DNA of 64,000 nucleotides from Bacteroidota bacterium (GTDB lineage: Bacteria; Bacteroidota; Bacteroidia; B-17B0; Aurantibacillaceae): assembly GCA_013298715.1 (NCBI GenBank), contig JAAFIQ010000002.1, positions 62,001 to 126,000 on the forward strand, given 5' to 3'. Both the position numbers and the translations under genes were made by a program. Below, piece after piece: positions 37,728 through 44,620 of the stretch; the stretch's first letter is position 1, and each line of letters begins with the position of its first letter. The notes beneath the pieces are model-generated. The model ran no database searches and had not been told where the DNA came from. It worked only from the letters and a program-made list of their open reading frames with translations.

Positions 37728-38453
37728 TCCCCATTTATGCAATCGGCGCAGGTACTTTATGTGGATGGCGTGCGCATAGAACAATGGCAGGGTGGCTACG
37801 GTTTTTGGGCAGGGAGTGGCTTAGCAAGAGGTGGCGCACTTGGCCGAGCAACTACCTTTGGCTCTACAGGTGTTTATGGAAATAGAAATGTTGATTTTAG
37901 TGTTAATCCTTCCGATTTTATTTCTGCACTGGCATCTATTAGAACAAGCAATCCTGTAGAGTTACAAAGTACAACGGCTGACGTAATTCTAAGTTCAGAT
38001 CATGTCTCCGGTGGAGATGTGGCTGTTGGATTTCATTTGGAGGACGGGTATGGCAAAGGTTCTACGTCTGAATCTGGAACAACCTTTGAATTTAATGTTT
38101 GGGGTCCAGACGGCGCTTTAAGCACATTAATGGCTAATAGTATTTATGGGGGCAATATCTCAATAGGTAAAATACGTTCTATGTATTTACTTCCACCTGA
38201 TGCGCCTGATGGAGTAACTAAATATATTATTAAAATTACTGAAAATAATAAAATAAAATTCAGCAACGAGTATTCTGTAAAAGAAGGAAAAAATGGTTAT
38301 GATAATTTTCGGAAGCAACCATTAATTTTTGATTATGGATCTGATGCCAAGATATTTATAACCGTAAAATTTGCTAAATTTAATGGTGTTAATGGCCAAA
38401 ATTATGATGCTTGTTGGAATGTTGGATTTACATATCATGTTTACAGAAGATGA
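37671..38453 (+). CDS. Orphan toxin-like cassette without RHS core
   Basis: The frame runs from within Y repeat 1 and encodes about 238 residues from the first ATG (37737, MQSAQVLYVDGVRIEQW) or 260 from TTG 37671. It has no signal peptide, is Gly/Ser-rich at the start (FWAGSGLARGGALG) and beta-rich later, ending NYDACWNVGFTYHVYRR. A truncated homologue of this ending recurs at 39780-39893. The next gene overlaps by 4 nt (ATGA). It reads like a displaced C-terminal tip of a secreted protein; activity unknown. Confidence 0.55.
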   Translation: MEAWRFVRNLGGLAGSFATSPFMQSAQVLYVDGVRIEQWQGGYGFWAGSGLARGGALGRATTFGSTGVYGNRNVDFSVNPSDFISALASIRTSNPVELQSTTADVILSSDHVSGGDVAVGFHLEDGYGKGSTSESGTTFEFNVWGPDGALSTLMANSIYGGNISIGKIRSMYLLPPDAPDGVTKYIIKITENNKIKFSNEYSVKEGKNGYDNFRKQPLIFDYGSDAKIFITVKFAKFNGVNGQNYDACWNVGFTYHVYRR

Positions 38454-39628
38454 GAAAATTACTGCTAATAAAACTAATAATTATAAGCCATTTTAAATTG
38501 GGTAGTCAAAACATTATCCTTAACTCATCGTTTAGTAATGTTGACACTAGTTTCAACGCAAGAGAATATATCCAGTATTTGCCAAAAAAATCTTATGTGA
38601 AAAACTGGTCTTACCCAAGTTACATTTTTAGAAGTTATACAAAAGATGATTATCACAAAAATTGTAAGAATAAACTTTCACCATCTGGTTTAACTTATGT
38701 AACAGCGCGTGTTAAACGTGGTGTTAATTGGGATTGCAATGAGCCTAGTGATAGTAAATATTTTGATCAAGAATACACTGATAATTTAGGCTGTATGGAA
38801 ATTTGTATTTCCAAAGATACCTATTCAAGAGACGTATGTCTACAACAAAAATTAAAATTTAAACTAGATAGTGGGCGATACTTTCTTAAATTTAAGTATA
38901 AAATAGATGGTATTTCAACAATGAGTAATGGCGATAATTATCCCTATTTAGATTTTTGTTTTTCAGAAGGTAATTTAAGCAATTACTATTTAAAAAAATA
39001 CGATGTGCCAAATAAAATGGTTCAGTTTAGGTTTACAGATACTGGCATATATAAGACATATAATTTACCGTGGGCTAATGTGTGCAAAGTAATTAAACTA
39101 AGTGGTAAAGAAAAGTATTTAAGCATAGGTTCTTTAGTAAAAAATTATACAAATAGAATTGGTATAATTAATTTTTTAATTGATGATATAGAGTTGATTA
39201 AAATAAATAAAGATAATGATACTTGTAAATGTGATTTTATAAAAAGTAATATTAATTACCAAAATTTAAGCAGGCGTAATTTTAAAACAGGAATTACCTA
39301 TATGGTAGATACAATTTATAATGTAGATACCTGTGTAGGAAGGCACGCACAAATTATTAACCTACAAGAAAAAAAATTATTGGAACAAATTATTATTTAT
39401 TTACACGAAAACCCAAAATTAAAGATTAATTTAACTTATCCAAGTTCAAATGTTAATTTAGCTAATGGTGATCAGTTACATTATTTTTTTCTTCAGTCTT
39501 ATGGGATTAAAATAGATAGAATTTTAATTACATTTAGTAATGAAGCTAAGTATAAGTCTATTGAATGTTTTGAATGCCGTTCAACTCCAAGATATAAATA
39601 TTTTGGTTTTAAATTTTTTGATGATTAA
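38450..39628 (+). CDS. Secreted protein paired with the orphan toxin cassette (paralogue 1)
   Basis: ATG 38450 overlaps the stop of the preceding cassette (ATGA) and starts a signal peptide MRKLLLIKLIIISHF. The 392-residue product has an N-terminal jelly-roll-like part (NIILNSSFSNVD to LIDDIELIKI) and a C-terminal part near residues 310-390 resembling a degenerate OmpA-like domain (KLLEQIIIYLHENPKLKINL). It is a paralogue of the product of 39895-41052. Position and coupling suggest an immunity or accessory role, but at nearly 400 residues it would be large for an immunity protein. Confidence 0.6.
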   Translation: MRKLLLIKLIIISHFKLGSQNIILNSSFSNVDTSFNAREYIQYLPKKSYVKNWSYPSYIFRSYTKDDYHKNCKNKLSPSGLTYVTARVKRGVNWDCNEPSDSKYFDQEYTDNLGCMEICISKDTYSRDVCLQQKLKFKLDSGRYFLKFKYKIDGISTMSNGDNYPYLDFCFSEGNLSNYYLKKYDVPNKMVQFRFTDTGIYKTYNLPWANVCKVIKLSGKEKYLSIGSLVKNYTNRIGIINFLIDDIELIKINKDNDTCKCDFIKSNINYQNLSRRNFKTGITYMVDTIYNVDTCVGRHAQIINLQEKKLLEQIIIYLHENPKLKINLTYPSSNVNLANGDQLHYFFLQSYGIKIDRILITFSNEAKYKSIECFECRSTPRYKYFGFKFFDD

Positions 39629-39659
39629 TTGATAATGTAAAATCGCAGTAATTATAAAG

Positions 39660-39777
39660 TTGAAAATAAAAGACCGGATATGGAAAAGGAAAGTTGTGGT
39701 ATGCTCGGGTTTACAAAACCGTCGCGAACAGTTGCGGAACGGCTGCGTTTTGGAAGCTTGGCGATTCGTTCGCAACC
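39660..39777. repeat. Y repeat, copy 2 (extended form)
   Basis: 118 bp nearly identical to copy 3 at 41111-41229, including an upstream extension TTGAAAATAAAAGA and GATATGGAAAAG. A GGTTT-ACA-AAACC hairpin and a GCGAAC...GTTCGC arm pair can form. A one-base deletion near the 3' end relative to copy 3 changes the reading frame that leaves the repeat. Confidence 0.88.
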
Positions 39778-39779
39778 TA

Positions 39780-39893
39780 AACGGAACTATACAAATAAAT
39801 GTTAACCGTTCCCTTAAATATACCACAGGATCATTCGAATGGTTTGATGCTTGCTGGAATGTTGGTATTCATTACACAATTAATCCTGAATAA
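39780..39893 (+). pseudogene. Truncated homologue of the 37671 cassette end
   Basis: The frame reads LNGTIQINVNRSLKY and FEWFDACWNVGIHYTINPE-stop. FDACWNVGIHY corresponds to YDACWNVGFTY at the end of the product of 37671-38453. Only about the last 37 residues remain, and Y repeat copy 2 directly precedes them. The downstream paralogue (39895) starts 1 nt after this stop, retaining the original gene order. Confidence 0.65.
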
Positions 39894-39894
39894 T

Positions 39895-41052
39895 TTGAAA
39901 TCACCGAGTAAAATATTACTTATTGGTCATTTTTTTTTGGTTGGACTTTCTAGTTTAATTTCACAGAACCTTATTGAGAATAGTTCATTTTCAGAATGGG
40001 TAAACCCTCACGATACTAGTAAGTACAAATATTTTAATTTTGGTAAATTATCAGATATCACAAATTGGTATATACCTAAATACATAACACAAAAAGTAGC
40101 AAAAGATAATATTGAAAATTATTATCATTGTTTGAATTATTTTTCCAGTAAAGAACTTAGTTTATATCACAAAAAATATTTTAATGAAAAGTTTTATTTA
40201 TCCGAACTAATTCATAAAAATAATGCAGGCTTTGCATCATTGAGTCATTTTAGCAGCAAATCACCAGCAATTTTGCAACAAAAATTTACTAAACCAATAA
40301 AGGCTGGAAATTATTTACTAACTTTTAAGATAAAGTTTGAATCACTAAATGACAATAAGCGATTAATTAATGTGTGTATTAGCCCTAACGATTTAAAAAA
40401 CTATTTTTTCGGCAGAAAATTTGTAATACCTACGAGTAAAATTAATTTTAGGGCTTTACCACAGTATAATTACTTAGATTATAATACGCCTTGGTTAATT
40501 ATAAAAACCAAATTATATTTAAACGGAAACGAGAAGTACATAACCATTTTTACAAGCGATTATGAGGGAATGAAGCACCGCTCTTACCAATACTTTATTG
40601 ATGATATTGAATTGGTTAAAGTTGAAAACGATTCAATCACAGAAACTGAATTTGAGTTTGAAAAAGAAAATATAATTGTTCCAAAAGTTGAATTTCAATT
40701 AGACACCCTGACCTTAAATGATTCTTTACTTAACTGGGAAGAAAATGAACAATCGAAAAGTTTAATAGTTGGTTATGCTCCATTACTTTTAAAAACAAAG
40801 ATAAAGCTTCTACAATTAATAAACTTTTTAAAACGGAATAATGAATTAAAAGTAGAAGTCATATTTTATGATTCTGATAAAACATTACCATTAAGATTTG
40901 ATTTTTACACAATTAAAAACTTTTTATGTTTTAATGGAATAGCGGAGGATAGAATACTTTACAAAAAGTATTTTGTGCAGGACAATTTACCAACAAACGG
41001 CTTTTTTGGAAATAAATTTAATTATTTTGGTTTACGAATTATATCGAAATAA
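39895..41052 (+). CDS. Secreted protein, paralogue 2 of the 38450 gene
   Basis: TTG 39895 gives MKSPSKILLIGHFFLVGLSS, a signal peptide, immediately after the stop of the truncated cassette; the longer open frame upstream belongs to Y/cassette sequence. The 385-residue product shares with 38450-39628 the N-terminal NLIENSSFSEW, the middle FIDDIELVKV and the C-terminal LLKTKIKLLQLINFLKRN pattern. The family resembles Bacteroidota outer-membrane-associated jelly-roll + OmpA-like proteins, but key OmpA residues are poorly kept. Role unknown. Confidence 0.6.
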   Translation: MKSPSKILLIGHFFLVGLSSLISQNLIENSSFSEWVNPHDTSKYKYFNFGKLSDITNWYIPKYITQKVAKDNIENYYHCLNYFSSKELSLYHKKYFNEKFYLSELIHKNNAGFASLSHFSSKSPAILQQKFTKPIKAGNYLLTFKIKFESLNDNKRLINVCISPNDLKNYFFGRKFVIPTSKINFRALPQYNYLDYNTPWLIIKTKLYLNGNEKYITIFTSDYEGMKHRSYQYFIDDIELVKVENDSITETEFEFEKENIIVPKVEFQLDTLTLNDSLLNWEENEQSKSLIVGYAPLLLKTKIKLLQLINFLKRNNELKVEVIFYDSDKTLPLRFDFYTIKNFLCFNGIAEDRILYKKYFVQDNLPTNGFFGNKFNYFGLRIISK

Positions 41053-41110
41053 AATAAATTTGATTTTTTTGGAATGTATTAATGCCTTAAAAGATTTAAT
41101 AATACTAAAA

Positions 41111-41229
41111 TTGAAAATAAAAGATGGGATATGGAAAAGAAAAGTTGTTGTATGCTCGGGTTTACAAAACCGTCGCGAACAGTTGCAGAACGGCGGCGTT
41201 TTGGAAGCTTGGCAGGTTCGTTCGCAACC
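41111..41229. repeat. Y repeat, copy 3 (extended form)
   Basis: Matches copy 2 over its full length with a few substitutions and one inserted base (GCAGGTTCG against GCGATTCG). It contains an ATG at 41131 whose frame runs through the repeat into the following cassette. Confidence 0.88.
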
Positions 41230-42021
41230 GTAGGCTACGGTTTAATTACTGGCGATTGGGGTGCTAGGGCCTTAGTTAGCGGTTTGGCAGTTGCAACTCT
41301 AGCAGAAGTAAGTTATTTAACCTTAGGCGGTGGCTTAGCTGTTGCAGGAACACTTGGGGCGCAAGCAGGTGCTGGTGCTTCATTTGCTGCACCTTTTGCG
41401 GTTAGTTATGGTACAAGCCTTTATACAAATAGTAATCAAATTAGATCAGCAAGTGCAAATGAAAGCTGGAATGGTGTTGGGTTAACAATAGGTTACGGAG
41501 CTGTTGCAGCTTTGGGAACTGGTTTGGCAAACAATACAGCAATTTCTAACAGTTTAGGTAAAGGTGTTAATGCTAGTCGCATTTGGAGTAATGGATCATC
41601 TGCTGGGTTAAATACTTTATTGGAAAAAGGATATGATGTGGATTCGCAAAGTTGGAATTTAAGTGGACAAGATTTGGCATATGCAGGTGCAGAGTTTGGA
41701 ACAGCATTTGCAAGTTCTTATATTTCTGAAAAATCTATAGGATATTTTGATAAAAATGTCTCCAATACATTTAAAGGAACAAGAAAATACAATTATTCTA
41801 AGGGCTTTATAAAGGCATATTCGCAAGATATTTCTGCTGATTTAATCTCTTTAGCTTGGAACAAAAATAATTCATGGAGTAACTCAGCTAATAGAGATGT
41901 ATTATTTTCAAATCTTCGTTCTACGACAATACTCAAAGGTGTCGGGTTTGGGGTGATGTATGACTATGGTCAGAGTAGCGATGTTTTTGGTTTACTAAAA
42001 TTGTTAAAAATTAAAAAATGA
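41131..42021 (+). CDS. Orphan Ala/Gly-rich toxin-like cassette
   Basis: The 296-residue frame starts at ATG 41131 inside Y repeat 3. After the repeat-encoded part (MLGFTKPSRTVAERRRFG) comes a small-residue-rich region with several hydrophobic stretches (residues about 35-110: LITGDWGARALVSGLAV, GAGASFAAPFAV), similar to the glycine/alanine-rich helices ahead of RHS C-terminal tips. The last ~120 residues are more polar. A truncated copy lies at 42491-42832. The next gene, a lipoprotein, overlaps by 4 nt. A toxin function is inferred from arrangement only. Confidence 0.55.
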   Translation: MEKKSCCMLGFTKPSRTVAERRRFGSLAGSFATVGYGLITGDWGARALVSGLAVATLAEVSYLTLGGGLAVAGTLGAQAGAGASFAAPFAVSYGTSLYTNSNQIRSASANESWNGVGLTIGYGAVAALGTGLANNTAISNSLGKGVNASRIWSNGSSAGLNTLLEKGYDVDSQSWNLSGQDLAYAGAEFGTAFASSYISEKSIGYFDKNVSNTFKGTRKYNYSKGFIKAYSQDISADLISLAWNKNNSWSNSANRDVLFSNLRSTTILKGVGFGVMYDYGQSSDVFGLLKLLKIKK

Positions 42022-42476
42022 TTAGAAAAAGTATAATTTGTTTTATTTTTTTAATTTTTACTCAATGTAAAACAATTGAATTAGAAATAGATAAATTCGA
42101 TTTGTATTCAAAGCTAAGGGTTCGGAATAATCCAGTTGATTGTAGAAAAACATTACCGCTTTTTGGTGGTGGTAGAGAAATTTATTGTTTTAATGATTTA
42201 AAATATATTTTAATTAAAATTGATGGTAAATTAAATTTTGACACATGCTCTTATTATGGTTCTTATTTAAATATTTATACTTTTGATAAAAAAAAATTAA
42301 CTTTTAACGCACAGTGTTCGTATATAAATAATGATTCAATAAAAGAATTTGAAAAAAATATTCCGCAACATTTTAATCCAATTAACATTAATAATATCAA
42401 AGAAATAAAGATTAGAATATCAAAAAGTGAGTACTTAAAAAGAAAGGAGTTAGTAAATAAAATTAATAATTCTTAA
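42018..42476 (+). CDS. Lipoprotein, candidate immunity protein of the 41131 cassette
   Basis: The 152-residue product has a short signal (MIRKSIICFIFLIFTQC) and a Lys/Asn-rich, beta-patterned mature region. Its ATG overlaps the cassette stop by 4 nt (ATGA), which suggests translational coupling as in toxin-immunity pairs. Very AT-rich coding sequence. No recognised family. Confidence 0.6.
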   Translation: MIRKSIICFIFLIFTQCKTIELEIDKFDLYSKLRVRNNPVDCRKTLPLFGGGREIYCFNDLKYILIKIDGKLNFDTCSYYGSYLNIYTFDKKKLTFNAQCSYINNDSIKEFEKNIPQHFNPININNIKEIKIRISKSEYLKRKELVNKINNS

Positions 42477-42490
42477 AAATAGAATTACAA

Positions 42491-42832
42491 ATGAAAAGAG
42501 AGCACACCAAAAGTGTAGCTTCAGCTACTTTAGGTTCATCGTTATATTCAAATCAAGACCAAATAAGAGCCGCTAGCGAAAATAAAAGCTGGAATGGTGT
42601 GTTGTTAACCACTGGATATGGCGCTGTAGCTGCTTTAGGGGCTGGTTTAGGAGCAAATAGTGCTGTGGGTAATAGTTTAGGCAAAGGCATTGATGGCGGA
42701 GTAGTTTGGAGTTCGGCTAGCAATAGCGGTTTAAATGCGCCGCACATTTTTAGCAAAAAGCGCCGAAACTGTTCGAAATTTCGAAAAACAGAAAAAAGTG
42801 ATAAAAGGAATTTGATTAAATTTAAAATATAA
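42491..42832 (+). pseudogene. Truncated second copy of the 41131 cassette, fused to an X repeat
   Basis: Residues about 10-84 (GSSLYSNQDQIRAASENKSW through NSLGKGIDGG to NSGLNA) match residues about 90-165 of the 41131 product at high identity. Homology then stops abruptly where X repeat copy 2 begins; the remaining frame (HIFSKKRRNCSKFRK) is only translated repeat. It lacks both the N-terminal leader and the C-terminal toxin part, so it is a recombination remnant. Confidence 0.75.
42743..42800. repeat. X repeat, copy 2
   Basis: 43 bp identical to copy 1 at 37449-37491, including TTCGAAATTTCGAA (42772-42785). It marks the exact point where the truncated cassette loses homology to its parent, and is followed about 90 bp later by Y repeat copy 4, the same X-then-Y order as at 37.5 kb. 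Confidence 0.88.
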
Positions 42833-42887
42833 ATTAGATAAAGTTGATTGTTAAAGTTTGTATTTAAATTGTATTTGAAATTGTTTG

Positions 42888-42949
42888 TATGCTCAGGGTT
42901 ACAAACCCAATTCGCGAACAGTTGAGTAACGGCGGGGTGGGAGGCTTAA
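42888..42949. repeat. Y repeat, copy 4 (diverged)
   Basis: TATGCTCAGGGTTACAAACC then GCGAACAGTTG and AACGGCGGGG align with copies 1-3, but the 3' GTTCGC part is lost. The first hairpin persists through paired changes: GGGTT-ACA-AACCC here against GGTTT-ACA-AAACC in copies 2 and 3. This is the right end of the array; ferritin follows on the other strand. Confidence 0.75.
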
Positions 42950-43029
42950 GCAGAAATAAGTTGCAATTTGTATATTGTTTAAAAACACTACTCTAAATCC
43001 GGCTGAGGCAGGGAATAGTTAAAAAAAAT

Positions 43030-43057
43030 CAACAAAAAAAGCGACCGAAGTCGCTTT
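43030..43057 (-). terminator. Rho-independent terminator of the ferritin gene
   Basis: On the minus strand AAAGCGAC-ttcg-GTCGCTTT is followed by a run of T. The UUCG tetraloop makes the hairpin very stable. It lies 3 nt past the ferritin stop. Confidence 0.88.
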
Positions 43058-43060
43058 AAA

Positions 43061-43591
43061 TTATTTTCCTTTTCCTTTTTCTTCTTCAGCCCCGGTTGAT
43101 TCTGCGGCAAGTACTTCTAAATCTCTATCAAAAAAGTATAATCCCCCTTTATCATCGCCAATTAATTTTAGTTTATCAACTATTTGGCGTGCCAGTGCCT
43201 CTTCTTCTATCTGCTCGCTAACATACCATTGTAGAAAATTATGGGTTGTATAGTCTTTTTCTTTTAGTGTGGTATCTACTAAATTATTTATTTCATCAGT
43301 TACTTTAATTTCGTGTTTTAAAATTTCTTCAAATACTACTTTTACAGATTTGAATGTGGTTGGTGGTTGTTTTAAAGGTGGTACAACGCCGTGGCCCCCA
43401 CGTTCGTTTACAAACTTAATTAATTTAAGCATGTGCATACGCTCTTCGTCTGCGTGTGTGTATAAAAAGGCAGACACACCGTTTAAGCCTTGGGTTTCGG
43501 CCCAACTAGCCATTGCTAAATAATATTGTGATGAGGAGCCTTCTAACTCAATTTGTTTGTTTAAGGCTTTGCTTACATTTGCTGATAACAT
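43061..43591 (-). CDS. ftn: Non-heme ferritin
   Basis: This iron-storage protein oxidises Fe(II) at a di-iron centre and stores ferric mineral in a 24-mer cage in the cytoplasm. All ferroxidase ligands of the bacterial FtnA type are in place: Glu17, Glu50, His53, Glu94 and Gln127. The 176-residue length is usual; the last ten residues (EEEKGKGK end) are a charged tail. Single gene with its own terminator; it bounds the toxin array on the right. Confidence 0.95.
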   Translation of the reverse strand: MLSANVSKALNKQIELEGSSSQYYLAMASWAETQGLNGVSAFLYTHADEERMHMLKLIKFVNERGGHGVVPPLKQPPTTFKSVKVVFEEILKHEIKVTDEINNLVDTTLKEKDYTTHNFLQWYVSEQIEEEALARQIVDKLKLIGDDKGGLYFFDRDLEVLAAESTGAEEEKGKGK

Positions 43592-43687
43592 GGTTTAAGT
43601 TTTTGGTTATGTAAATATACTAAGGTTTATTTTAAATTAAATACAAATAACTATAAATGTCTATTTAATTTTATTCTTCAAAAGTTA

Positions 43688-44617
43688 CTATTGCCCCATA
43701 AGCAATGTTGCAGTAGCCACACTCGCCATATTAAACCAACCAACCGCTTTGGTAGCATCTTTTGGCGATTCTATATTTGTTCTTACATTTTCAGGTGTTG
43801 TTGCAAAAAGTCCACCATTGTTAATTTGTAATTGAGCTTGTAAAAAGAAATTATACGTTTCTTTAGAAATTGAATGAATTTCGGCTCTACATTTATCTCC
43901 TTTTTGGTAGCGTTCAAATCCTAAAAATGTCGAAGGTGGTGTAAAGTAAATTAGAGGTGCTTCAGAATCATATACCTCGCCTCCTGTTCCATCAATACAA
44001 AGGTTTATATCATCCGATTTTGAGAACAATGTATCGTTTCTGTAAGTTTTGATTCTGTAATAATCTGGCACATTATCAGCAATATCTAAGGCAAATAACA
44101 GCGTGGTGTAATACGCTGGCGAAGGAGACCCTGGACCGCTGGTTGTAGCCTCAATTAAGGTATCTTGTATGCCTAACGGGATTGGTGGTTGAATTGGGAA
44201 ATTAGGGTCAACGTAAGTTATAGCAGCTCTTTTTTGGGTAGACAAAGCAGTATATTTTAAACCATTTACTGTTACAGTTAATTCGTATCTGTGGTTAGGT
44301 TTGGCAATGGTATCAGTAACACCAATTGGATAAACATAATTACCATTACTTGTGTAACTGAATGTGTATACTACATTTTTGGTTAAATCTTTAAGTACAA
44401 CCTGAGCATTGGCAATGCCTTCAGCAGGTTTATTCTCAAAATACTGACTATTGTTTAAAACACGTATTACTTGTGGTTTTCGTGTGTCATCTACAAAGGC
44501 ATCAATTACAATGAGTTTGCTACCTTGATCTAATTTAACTTGAACTACATCTTCACAGCTCGTGAAAAATAGAATTGTAGTTAGGCTTACTAAAAAATTA
44601 ATTACTTTTTTACTCAT
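43688..44617 (-). CDS. DUF4249 lipoprotein partner of the TonB-dependent receptor
   Basis: The 309-residue protein has a lipobox (FTSC at about residue 21) and the DUF4249 pattern: KLIVIDAFVDD near the N-terminus, then a transthyretin-like region (GIANAQVVLKDL) and a beta-rich remainder. It begins 3 nt after the receptor gene and is surely co-expressed. By analogy with SusD-like partners it may sit on the outer surface and assist substrate capture, but no substrate is known for the family. Confidence 0.88.
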   Translation of the reverse strand: MSKKVINFLVSLTTILFFTSCEDVVQVKLDQGSKLIVIDAFVDDTRKPQVIRVLNNSQYFENKPAEGIANAQVVLKDLTKNVVYTFSYTSNGNYVYPIGVTDTIAKPNHRYELTVTVNGLKYTALSTQKRAAITYVDPNFPIQPPIPLGIQDTLIEATTSGPGSPSPAYYTTLLFALDIADNVPDYYRIKTYRNDTLFSKSDDINLCIDGTGGEVYDSEAPLIYFTPPSTFLGFERYQKGDKCRAEIHSISKETYNFFLQAQLQINNGGLFATTPENVRTNIESPKDATKAVGWFNMASVATATLLMGQ

Positions 44618-44620
44618 GGC

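Noticed and set aside
37604..37885. A 93-codon frame through Y repeat 1 (and similar frames at 39660 and 40973)
   Set aside because: These read the Y repeat in frames that are not shared between copies, so the repeat is better explained as DNA or RNA structure than as a protein.
42491..42832. A complete small toxin gene
   Set aside because: Homology to the 41131 product ends where X repeat 2 starts, and the remaining codons are translated repeat; treated as a truncated remnant.
37449..42949. X and Y repeats as a CRISPR array or an integron attC array
   Set aside because: Spacing is irregular with genes between copies and no cas genes, so not CRISPR. No integrase gene or attI is present in the window, so an integron cannot be claimed; only the resemblance in layout is noted.
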